From CAZUCE01 sp964619265 (GTDB taxonomy: Bacteria > Planctomycetota > UBA1135 > GCA-002686595): a stretch of 40,235 nucleotides of DNA. The stretch spans positions 1-40,235 of the forward strand of contig CAZUCE010000038.1 of the NCBI GenBank assembly GCA_964619265.1, written 5' to 3'. The notes beneath the pieces are model-generated. The model did not search any database. It was not told the origin of the DNA and worked only from the letters and a program-made list of their open reading frames with translations. The translations under genes were made by a program, and so were the position numbers. Every line of letters begins with the position of its first letter. Position 1 is the first letter of the stretch. This document shows positions 8,260 through 15,529 of this stretch, in pieces.

Positions 8260-9839
8260 AGCGTGGCGATTCCGGTGGTGGGGCTCGCCGGCGAAGCCAG
8301 CGAGAAGTTCTGTTGGGTCGGTTCCAGGACTTCGCGGTAGTACTCGCGGAGAACGTCGGCGCGCAGCTCCCAGCGCATGCGCCGGACTTCTTCGCGCCCA
8401 CTGTCGACCAGCTGGCTGCGCAAGGGCCCGTATTCCAGGGCGGCCAGCATCTTGTTCGCGAGCTCTTCGGTGTCCCAGAAGTCGACCTTCAGGGCGTTGG
8501 AGAGAATTTCCGACACGCCGCTTTGGCGCGAAACGATGACCGGTACGTCGAGGGCCATGGCCTCCAGCGGCGTAATGCCAAAGGGCTCGGAGACCGATGG
8601 CATGACGTACAGATCCGCCATGGCGTACATCTTCTCGACGTCTTTGCCGCGCAAGAAGCCGGTGAAGAACACATTCTGGGCGAGGCCCATGCGAGCGGCG
8701 CGCAGGATGATGCCGGGCAGCATGTCGCCCGATCCGGAGATCACGAAACGCGTGCGCGGACGTTCCGCCACCACCTTCGCGGCGGCCTCCAGGAAGTACT
8801 CCGGGCCCTTTTGCAAAGTGACGCGGCCCAGGAACAGCACGATCGGATCGGCGATCGTGCGCTCGGTGTGCCATTGGGCTCGCTGTTCTTTTTGAGTGAC
8901 CGCGTTGTGCAGAACCCGTATGCGCTTGGGATCGACACCGTAGCGGCGCTCGGCGATTCGGGCGGTGTAGTGGCTGACGCAGATGACCCGGTCGGCGGCG
9001 GTGAGCCCCATGCGCTCGATCTCGCTGACGCGTCCGTCGGGATTGTCGCCGGTGCGGTCGAATTCGGTGGCGTGCAGGTGCACGACCAGCGGAACGCCCT
9101 TGGCGCGCGCTGCGGCGACGCCGGCGGGGTAGGTGATCCAGTCGTGGGCGTGGACGAGGTCGAACTCCTGTCCTGCGGCCACTTCGGCTGCGGCCATGGC
9201 AAACCGTGCGACTTCGTCGAACAGGCCTGCTCCGTAGCCGCCGCCCAGATCGAACGTCTCGTCTTGGAACCGCACGCCCTGCTGGACGGCTTCACCGATG
9301 CGAATCGCAAGCTCGAGCCAGCTCCCGGCGTCGGCCGGAGCTCTGGAGGCCTGCTCGCCGTCCGAGTCGGCTTCGCCTTCGAGCAACTCGCGTCCGTTTG
9401 GATCCTTGGCGAAGCGCTCCAGGCGCTCGGCGTACTGGCTCGCCGTCAGATAGGGCGTTAGCGGGCTGTCCACAGGCAGCATGCGCACGTGGCTTGTCCC
9501 CGAGGCTCCCAGGGGCTCGGTCAGCGTGCTGGGCGAGGTTCTGCGGGGGAGCGCCGGCGGGGTGGAATCGAGGCTCCCCGCGGGCTGGGCCTCGCGGTGG
9601 ATTTCCTCGGTGGACTCGGTGGCCACCCGGGTCTCCGTGGCGTGCGCGCGGCGATGGACCACTTGGTTGGCCCCGACCAGATCCATCCAATGGGCCTCCT
9701 CGTCGCCGTAGCTCCGGGGGACCAAGAACAACGTCTCGACGTCGGTGTGCGCCATACCGCGGGTCAATCCCTGGCAGGCGGTTCCGAGGCCACCGGAGAT
9801 GTGCGGCGGGAATTCCCAGCCCAGCATCAGGACTTTCAT
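8256..9839 (-). CDS. GT-B glycosyltransferase (GT4/GT5-like, glycogen cluster)
   Basis: This 527-residue protein opens with MLGWEFPPHISGGLG, the donor/acceptor-site glycine motif shared by starch-synthase-type and GT4 enzymes, and carries the C-terminal donor-binding stretch EPFGITPLEAMA (E-x7-E) near residue 416, preceded by LFLGRVTLQKGPEY. A roughly 100-residue polar insertion follows the first Rossmann segment (about residues 70-170) and is rich in Ser/Thr/Glu. The gene starts with an ATG overlapping the debranching-enzyme stop (ATGA) and ends in another ATGA overlap with the GH57 gene. Its role is probably alpha-glucan chain initiation or elongation, making it the second synthase-like enzyme of the operon; the sugar donor is not predictable. 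Cytoplasmic. Confidence 0.85.
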   Translation of the reverse strand: MKVLMLGWEFPPHISGGLGTACQGLTRGMAHTDVETLFLVPRSYGDEEAHWMDLVGANQVVHRRAHATETRVATESTEEIHREAQPAGSLDSTPPALPRRTSPSTLTEPLGASGTSHVRMLPVDSPLTPYLTASQYAERLERFAKDPNGRELLEGEADSDGEQASRAPADAGSWLELAIRIGEAVQQGVRFQDETFDLGGGYGAGLFDEVARFAMAAAEVAAGQEFDLVHAHDWITYPAGVAAARAKGVPLVVHLHATEFDRTGDNPDGRVSEIERMGLTAADRVICVSHYTARIAERRYGVDPKRIRVLHNAVTQKEQRAQWHTERTIADPIVLFLGRVTLQKGPEYFLEAAAKVVAERPRTRFVISGSGDMLPGIILRAARMGLAQNVFFTGFLRGKDVEKMYAMADLYVMPSVSEPFGITPLEAMALDVPVIVSRQSGVSEILSNALKVDFWDTEELANKMLAALEYGPLRSQLVDSGREEVRRMRWELRADVLREYYREVLEPTQQNFSLASPASPTTGIATL

Positions 9840-11902
9840 CGGGAGGCGTCCTCGATCAACTCGGCGGCGCGCAGCAGTTCCGCAACGCTCCAAGCTTGGG
9901 CGATCGTTCCGCCCGGACGGTGGGGCGGGTCTCCGTCGAAGACCTCGGAGACCGACAACAATCCCTGTCCACGCAGGTGCTCTTCGAAGCCTGTGATCAG
10001 CTTGATGAGGGAATCGCGACGGGGTTCGTCGTCAGGGAACGCGAGCAGCGTGGCTTCTGCGTGGAAACCCAGCAGCCACGGCCAAACCGTGCCCTGGTGA
10101 TAGGCGCCGTCGCGCTCGTCCGATCCGCCGCCATAGCGGCCGATGTAGTCGGGGTTCTTCGGGGACAGCGTGCGCAGACCGCGCGGGGTGAGCAGCTCCA
10201 GCTCCACGCGACGTACCACGTCCCGGCGCTCGCTGGCGCCCAGCCCACGGAAGGGCAGCGCAGCTGCCATGACCTGATTGGGGCGCACCGCCCGGTCGGC
10301 GCGGCCTTCGTTCCAGGCGTCGGCCAGGTAGCGTTCGTCCTCGAGCCAAAAGCGTTCGCGGAAGCTCTTTCCAGCCTGTTCGGCCAGCGGTGCTAGATCG
10401 GAATGCTCTTTCGTTTCGCCCAAGCGCTCGAGCAGGAAGCACCACAGGGCGCAAAGCTCGACCGCGAAGCCCGGTCGCGGCGTGACCGGACCGGTGGAGG
10501 TCTGTGCGTCCATCCAGGTCGCATTCAGCTCCGAGGAGCCGGCGTGCAGCAAGCCGCTCTCGTCGACCCGCAGGCCAAGCTCCGTGCCGGCGCGGTAGGC
10601 GTCCACGATCGAGCGCAGAGCGGGCAAGAACTCTGAGAAGATGTTCTGGTCGGGGAGGGCCTGATCCGCGCGCCAAACCGCGAGTGCGAACCACAGCGCG
10701 GCATCGGCCGAGCCGTAGTGACTGCTCTCGATCGAAGCTCCGTAGATGTTCGGAAGCAGTCCGTCGCGCAGGTAGGGCAGCGCGCCGCGGAGGATGTCGA
10801 GGGCTCCCTCGGAATCGCCACGGGACAAGGTCAGGCCAGGCAGCGACAAGAACGTGTCGCGACCCCATTCCCCGAACCACGGGTAGCCGGCGATGACGCC
10901 CGGGCGACCGTGGGTGTCGCGATAGAGAAAATCGGCGGCCGCGAGCTCGAGCTGCTCCGAAACGCGCTGGAGTCGCTCGGCGGTGGATTCGCCAGCCACG
11001 GTGGCCGGCGTCATTCCTCCTTCGAGCGGAGCCACTCCGGCCGCCAGGCGCTCGCGACGTTCGACTTCACGATCGAATAGCTCGTTCGGATCGCCGAGAT
11101 CCTGCTCGATGCTAGCCGCGATCGTGATCTGCGCGCCGGGAGCGAATTCGAACTGATAAAGGCCTGGGCAGAACTGATCTTCGTGTCCGTCGTAGCCGCG
11201 AGCGATGTCGGCGAGGTACTCGAGGCGCCGGTACCAAAGCGGGTCGGCCTCAAAGTCGGGCCCCGACGAAAAGCGCATCCGCAGGGACGGCAGGGCTGCG
11301 TAGGGACGGATCACGTGCTCATGCTCGCCCCTGGAATTGGCGCCACGCTGGACTCGCCCGTCGAGCGCCATGTTCTCGACCGTCAGAGCGCGTGCTTCGC
11401 GGAACGCCAGCAGCGGCCGCACCTGCAGCTTGAGCCCAGAGCGCTCGCCGAGGTGGGTCCAGCGCGTCACAACGGTGCGCGAGCCGCGCGGCACCATCAC
11501 TTCGCGGGTGAATTGCCCAAGCCCAAGGCGGAACGTCCAGCGCGGCCACGGAACCAACTCAAAGCTCTCCAGGGCCAGGTCCTTGGAGGGCACCCATGTC
11601 CCGGGATAGCGCGACAAGGAAAGATCGTAGGAGCGGTCGGGCCCCGCGATGGTCTCCAGGAAGCGCGACAAGAAGACGTGTCGCTCGCTCGCGCCGTCGG
11701 GAACCGCGACCAACAGGCCGTGGTAGCGCCGGGTGGGGCAGCCCAAGACGGTTGAACTGGCGTAGCCCGCCAACCCATCGGGCTCGAGCCATTCGCGGGA
11801 TAGGGCCAGCTCGAAACGATGAAGATCCGCGCGGTCTAAATGGAGCAACGGACGCGCCTCGAGGGCTGCTCCGCCGGGGATGTGTCGTTCGGGAGCGGCC
11901 AT
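9836..11902 (-). CDS. Amylo-alpha-1,6-glucosidase (glycogen debranching enzyme, GDE_C/GH133 type)
   Basis: The 688-residue protein has an N-terminal beta-rich GDE_N region starting at LSREWLEPDGLAGYASS and a C-terminal alpha/alpha-barrel with the conserved blocks GYPWFGEWGRD (about residue 339), HYGSADAALWF (about 392) and HQGTVWPWL (about 599). It removes alpha-1,6 branch stubs during glycogen breakdown. ATG 11902 is chosen because conserved sequence begins within 30 residues; the frame stays open to a TTG at 12277, giving a proline-rich 125-residue extension with no family resemblance. First gene of the operon; downstream genes overlap by 4 bp. No promoter or Shine-Dalgarno is obvious. Confidence 0.88.
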   Translation of the reverse strand: MAAPERHIPGGAALEARPLLHLDRADLHRFELALSREWLEPDGLAGYASSTVLGCPTRRYHGLLVAVPDGASERHVFLSRFLETIAGPDRSYDLSLSRYPGTWVPSKDLALESFELVPWPRWTFRLGLGQFTREVMVPRGSRTVVTRWTHLGERSGLKLQVRPLLAFREARALTVENMALDGRVQRGANSRGEHEHVIRPYAALPSLRMRFSSGPDFEADPLWYRRLEYLADIARGYDGHEDQFCPGLYQFEFAPGAQITIAASIEQDLGDPNELFDREVERRERLAAGVAPLEGGMTPATVAGESTAERLQRVSEQLELAAADFLYRDTHGRPGVIAGYPWFGEWGRDTFLSLPGLTLSRGDSEGALDILRGALPYLRDGLLPNIYGASIESSHYGSADAALWFALAVWRADQALPDQNIFSEFLPALRSIVDAYRAGTELGLRVDESGLLHAGSSELNATWMDAQTSTGPVTPRPGFAVELCALWCFLLERLGETKEHSDLAPLAEQAGKSFRERFWLEDERYLADAWNEGRADRAVRPNQVMAAALPFRGLGASERRDVVRRVELELLTPRGLRTLSPKNPDYIGRYGGGSDERDGAYHQGTVWPWLLGFHAEATLLAFPDDEPRRDSLIKLITGFEEHLRGQGLLSVSEVFDGDPPHRPGGTIAQAWSVAELLRAAELIEDASR

Positions 11903-12411
11903 GGGACGAGGAGAATCGGCTCGTTCTCCCCAGGGCAGCACAGGGACTTGCCTAGGGGATGCGGGCTGGCCCGAATAAGGGAAATCGCTTCCGTCGAACT
12001 TTTCCTCGGCAGGAATCGTTTTCCGCGCAAGCGGCTCGGATTCTGCGTTCGCAGGGGGACGATCGACCGCGATCCCAAATGGCCGGATTCGGACCTCCGC
12101 CCGGTCGGGGAGTTCGACGGAGGCGGGCAGGGGGACGTTCGAATCTGCCGCCTGAATCCCACCTAGCTCGGGAACCGAGCTGGGCCTCTGGGGGCCGCGG
12201 GTGTCCAGGTCGTTGCCGCCTTCTTGCTTGCTCAGCGGGCCATGGCTCTCTACGCAGCCACGGCAGGCGGACTGCAAGGGTCGTGGCGCAGAGCCCCCTC
12301 ATGGATGCCTCCATATCCCGGAAGTTGTCCGCAATGCGGACTTGCCCGACTCGATGACGCCCTGAGGCCATCTCTGGCTTTGTGCCCCTCACCCTTAGAT
12401 TCTCCCCACGG
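11903..12411. other. Divergent intergenic region (glycogen operon / beta-helix gene)
   Basis: About 509 bp without a supported gene. The first 375 bp remain open in the debranching-enzyme frame, so a longer N-terminus cannot be excluded. It should hold the glycogen operon promoter, but no convincing -35/-10 pair was found on the minus strand. On the plus strand TAGATTCTC at 12396-12404 lies 10 bp before the next start. Confidence 0.5.
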
Positions 12412-13680
12412 ATGAAATACACAGCAGATTTCGGATGGACCTTGGCGCTCGTATCCCTCGCCGCCGCGAGCCCCCTCTCCCTCGCCGCCGCGAGCCCCTT
12501 CTGTGCGGCGCAGACCAGCACCACGGTCGCGACCGTCCCCGAGTTCCTCTCTGCGATCGCGGTCGCACAGCCCGGGGACCAAATTGTGATGCAGGCGGGC
12601 AGCTACGTATTCGACAACGCAACCGGGTTCTTTCAGGTGGAAGGGGGCGTCAGCGTTGCGGCTGAGGTCGGCGCGATCGTTGCGATTCAATCTCCGTCCG
12701 CCAGCGTGAGCTCTGCGGTGACCGATCAGGCGACTCGACTGAGCGGCCTGCTATTCCTGGATAGCCTGAACGTCCTCCCAGGGGCCGGTACAGTCTGGCT
12801 CCAAGACTGTTCCGTGACGGGCGGTTCTGGAAATGCCCTGCTGCTGGATCAAGCGAATGTCGTCGTGCGAGGAGGGACCTACCATTGTTCCGAACCCGGT
12901 GGTGTTCCCCCCTTCTTCACCGGCGGTGGGGGTGGCTTGTTCGCTTCAGACTCGGTGGTTACTGCTCAGGACGTCGACTTCATTGGGACGGCCGGTATGG
13001 ACAGCCTCTTTTGGCTTTCCACGCAATTCTCCGCCGGTCCCGGCTTTCACGGCGTGGGCTTGGTCCGCTCGCAGGCCCAGTTCTCAAGTTGTCGCCTGAT
13101 CGGGGGGCAGGGTGGAGACGGAGAGTGGGAGAGCATCATTTCTTGCCTGTCGGCGGCTCCCGGAGGAGATGCGATCCACGTCTGGGACGCTGAATCTGGT
13201 TACTTGAACCTCCACCTCAACTCCTACGAGCCCGGAGCTGGTGGAGCTCAAGCGGATGGATGCCTCGTCACCGGACCTCTCAACGGTGCCGACCTGGGTG
13301 GAGACGAGTTTCCGCCGATCTTTTCCCCGGGCTATGAGTTGGCGCTCTTCGGGCCCACTCAAGTCTCGGGCGGTGACACCGCTACCTACGGCATCTCAGG
13401 CCCGGTACCGGTTGGAAGTTCGACCGTGCCGGTCACGGGATTTCTCATGGTGTCCGCGACACCTAGCCCGGGCGCTCTGACCCTGTTTGGCGCGTCTACC
13501 TTCTTGGGACAGGACGCGGTCTATCTGGCCACCAAGTCGAATGGTGTTTCGGCAACAGAAGTTAGCGTGGTCATCCCAACCCTCCCGCCTTCGATCCCTT
13601 TCCTGACCGTATACGTCCAGGGAATTGAGGTTGGGCCCTGGTTCACGGTCACAACTCCTATGGCCGTGACGATCGATTGA
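12412..13680 (+). CDS. Secreted beta-helix-like protein with planctomycete-type C-terminus
   Basis: This 422-residue protein begins with a signal peptide (MKYTADFGWTLALVSLAAAS) that contains an internal duplication and ends near FCAAQ. The body, from about residue 40 to 300, alternates short strands with Gly/Asn/Asp turns (for example VVVRGGTYHCSEP, SVVTAQDVDFIGTAG), the look of a right-handed parallel beta-helix similar to pectate-lyase-like surface proteins. The last 100 or so residues (from about PSPGALTLFG) resemble the beta-sandwich C-terminal module of the FG-GAP protein at 31775. ATG 12412 is preferred to a GTG at 12382 because it puts the signal peptide at the N-terminus. Probably exported and surface-associated; substrate or ligand not known. 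Confidence 0.75.
   Translation: MKYTADFGWTLALVSLAAASPLSLAAASPFCAAQTSTTVATVPEFLSAIAVAQPGDQIVMQAGSYVFDNATGFFQVEGGVSVAAEVGAIVAIQSPSASVSSAVTDQATRLSGLLFLDSLNVLPGAGTVWLQDCSVTGGSGNALLLDQANVVVRGGTYHCSEPGGVPPFFTGGGGGLFASDSVVTAQDVDFIGTAGMDSLFWLSTQFSAGPGFHGVGLVRSQAQFSSCRLIGGQGGDGEWESIISCLSAAPGGDAIHVWDAESGYLNLHLNSYEPGAGGAQADGCLVTGPLNGADLGGDEFPPIFSPGYELALFGPTQVSGGDTATYGISGPVPVGSSTVPVTGFLMVSATPSPGALTLFGASTFLGQDAVYLATKSNGVSATEVSVVIPTLPPSIPFLTVYVQGIEVGPWFTVTTPMAVTID
12454..12498 (+). repeat. 24-bp-period tandem duplication inside the signal peptide
   Basis: Two identical 21-bp copies (12454-12474 and 12478-12498) begin TCCCTCGCCGCC and have period 24. This inserts eight residues in frame, so the hydrophobic core reads SLAAASPL then SLAAASPF. 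It looks like a recent slippage event. Confidence 0.8.
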
Positions 13681-13758
13681 CGAGTTCCTGATCCGCAATC
13701 GATGAAAACAGCCAGGGTACGGAGCCACCTGTGAAGAGGCTGCTGTACGGAGCCAAAG

Positions 13759-13790
13759 CCTCCGCCACGGGTTGCTAGGTTTGGCGGGGG
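13759..13790. terminator. Possible hairpin between convergent genes
   Basis: A 9-bp GC-rich stem with one G-T pair (CCTCCGCCA / TGGCGGGGG) around a 14-base loop lies between the beta-helix gene and the convergent membrane-protein gene, and includes the stop codon of the latter. No T-run follows on either strand, so termination is uncertain. Confidence 0.3.
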
Positions 13791-14041
13791 GGGATGCCGT
13801 AGAGGAGGGAAGACCCGATGCCAACGATGGCAACCCAGAGGGCGAGAACCACAATGGGGCGATCCCCTCGGTGCACGTGTTTCGAGCCCAAAAGTGCCAT
13901 GCCCAGGCAGGCCAGGCCCATGGAAACCGAGAGGATGCGAACTCGGCGATAGTCGGGCGAGGAAACCTGGGACAAGACCAACGAGAGGAGGGACGAACCG
14001 CACACGGCGCCGAGAAAGCCCGCGAAAAGCAACGCTCGCAT
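13775..14041 (-). CDS. Small hydrophobic membrane protein
   Basis: The 88-residue product has three hydrophobic segments: near the N-terminus (ALLFAGFLGAVCG, running into a second stretch), at about residues 38-52 (LSVSMGLACLGMALLG) and at about 60-80 (VVLALWVAIVGIGSSLLYGI). No family is recognised. ATG 14041 is listed; a TTG seven codons upstream at 14062 would add MKPQKAW, which would give a good positively charged start. It stands alone between the convergent beta-helix gene and the terminator of the ABC operon. Confidence 0.5.
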   Translation of the reverse strand: MRALLFAGFLGAVCGSSLLSLVLSQVSSPDYRRVRILSVSMGLACLGMALLGSKHVHRGDRPIVVLALWVAIVGIGSSLLYGIPPRQT

Positions 14042-14131
14042 CCAGGCTTTCTGAGGTTTCAAGGGTCGCGTCCTAGGGAGTTAGCCGGGTGGCGTTCGTG
14101 GTGAACGGAAGCGTCGCTTGGCCATGCCCCG

Positions 14132-14178
14132 CAAAAAGCGAAGGCGCCAAATCGGATGGCCGTTCTGACGCCTTCGCT
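14132..14178 (-). terminator. Rho-independent terminator of the Gld-type operon
   Basis: Read on the minus strand, a 10-bp stem (AGCGAAGGCG / CGCCTTCGCT) with a 22-base loop is followed directly by TTTTTGC. It lies 34 bp after the DUF4340 gene stop and is correctly oriented for that operon. Confidence 0.8.
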
Positions 14179-14211
14179 CTGTTGGGTCGATAGCTGCTTA
14201 TCGACTCAGGT

Positions 14212-15477
14212 TCAGCCGCCGCTCGGCGGGTCGAGGCCTGGTAGGTCGAGGCCAGGCAGGTCTAGACCGCCAGGCAGGGGAGCGCCGGCGCCTTCGGGTT
14301 CCGGTTCAGGGATGTCGCGGATCAACTCGTCGAGGCCGCGGAACAGGTTGTCGCCGGTCGCGGAGTCGAGACCGTAGACCCAAGGTTCGAAGGTGAGGTT
14401 CCAGGACTGGACCTCGGCTTCGAGCTCTTCGCGCGTCGGCCCGGATTCGGTTTCGAGGTCTTCGGCGTCTTCGACAAGATCGCCCGGGGCGGGACCGACC
14501 GGGCCTGCGGGATCCTGACCAGCCCAGTCGAGCAGGTTCGCTGAAAGCTGGATCCAGGTCTTGCTTTCGGACAACGCGTCGGTCGCAAGCAAGCGGTAGG
14601 CCTTGGCCTGCAATTGGACGCCGTCGAAGGTCTCCCAGCTGAGGTCGGCGCTTTCGGTGTCCTCGGGGACCTCGAACCCATCGGCGGCCTGGACATCGTC
14701 GAACCGCAAATTGCCGGGCACGCGCGCGACGGAGGACACCAGCCAGGGGCTCGAGACCTCCTTGCCCTCGGGGAGGGCATCCAGCTCGAAGGAGGACGCG
14801 GTCGCTTCGGTGCGACTCGCGGTGTAGCCACTGACCGTTTCGGCGATCGGGCCACCGAAACTGACCGCGGCGCTACGCACGCGATCGGATTCGAGCTTGA
14901 GCAGGTCGCGCTCGAGCCACTCCGTGACGCTCGCGCTAGCGGACACCTCTCCTTTAGCGAGCCAGGTTTGGTCCTCGCCGGGCTTTCTGACGAACAGCCC
15001 GGGACGGGGCGCACCGGGGGAAGGATCGCCGAGCAGCAGCTCGGCCAGCGTGTTGCCGTCGCCATCGAGCACTTCGATGCGGCGGGCGCTGCCGGCTTCC
15101 TCTGAGTCTGCTTGGGGATCGAGCAAGCCGACCTTGGCGTGCAGCTCGGGGCGGGCGGTCTTGGCCTCGACGAGTTCGAGGGCAGCGAGCCCGCGCAACA
15201 GTTCGACCACTTCGGAGTCCTTGGCCGGGTAGCCGCCTTTGGCGGGCAGCATCCAGCCTCCGCCGGAGCGTTCGAGCTCGAGCTGATCCGTCGCGGTAAC
15301 CAGGCGAACCCGGGCGATGCGCTCTTCGTTCTGGGCGAGTTCGGGGGCGGCCAGATGGGAGGCTGCGGCCATCGTGTCCGACGACCACAGGTCCGATTCG
15401 CGCCAGGCCATCCACGCGGCCGGCAGGCCCACGGCGGCGAGCGCCAGGAGTCCGAGGGGCAATGATTTGGAAGACAT
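14212..15477 (-). CDS. DUF4340 domain protein of a Gld-type ABC cluster
   Basis: A 421-residue protein with an N-terminal signal anchor (PLGLLALAAVGLPAAWMAW) and two DUF4340-like repeats: the pattern 'v.l....g.W.l..p...pad...v..ll..la.l' is visible at about residues 50-100 (LELERSGGGWMLPAKGGYPA) and is repeated in weaker form later. It is expected to be attached to the membrane with its bulk in the periplasm. It is last in the operon ATPase-permease-GldG-like-DUF4340, a combination common in bacteria with uncharacterised Gld-type exporters. The C-terminus ends in a GLDLPGLDLPGLDPP repeat, matched by repeats in the DNA at 14225-14275. ATG 15477 is selected because it gives the signal anchor; the open frame continues upstream. 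Confidence 0.75.
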   Translation of the reverse strand: MSSKSLPLGLLALAAVGLPAAWMAWRESDLWSSDTMAAASHLAAPELAQNEERIARVRLVTATDQLELERSGGGWMLPAKGGYPAKDSEVVELLRGLAALELVEAKTARPELHAKVGLLDPQADSEEAGSARRIEVLDGDGNTLAELLLGDPSPGAPRPGLFVRKPGEDQTWLAKGEVSASASVTEWLERDLLKLESDRVRSAAVSFGGPIAETVSGYTASRTEATASSFELDALPEGKEVSSPWLVSSVARVPGNLRFDDVQAADGFEVPEDTESADLSWETFDGVQLQAKAYRLLATDALSESKTWIQLSANLLDWAGQDPAGPVGPAPGDLVEDAEDLETESGPTREELEAEVQSWNLTFEPWVYGLDSATGDNLFRGLDELIRDIPEPEPEGAGAPLPGGLDLPGLDLPGLDPPSGG

Positions 15478-15529
15478 GCTGGGTAGGGAGGAAGCGTGTT
15501 CCAGAGTGGGGACGAGCGAAAGTTCGGAG

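Noticed and set aside
8260..8874. 205-residue upstream extension of the GH57 frame
   Set aside because: Arg/His/Gly-rich and inside the GT4 gene; the GH57 family starts at the ATG at 8259.
8313..10396. Two long plus-strand frames opposite the GT4 and debranching genes
   Set aside because: Both are antisense to conserved enzymes with clear motifs and have no plausible domain.
13717..13755. Direct repeat GTACGGAGCCA (two copies, period 28)
   Set aside because: Only two short copies after the beta-helix gene; no dyad, flanking duplication or gene link to suggest a mobile element or att site.
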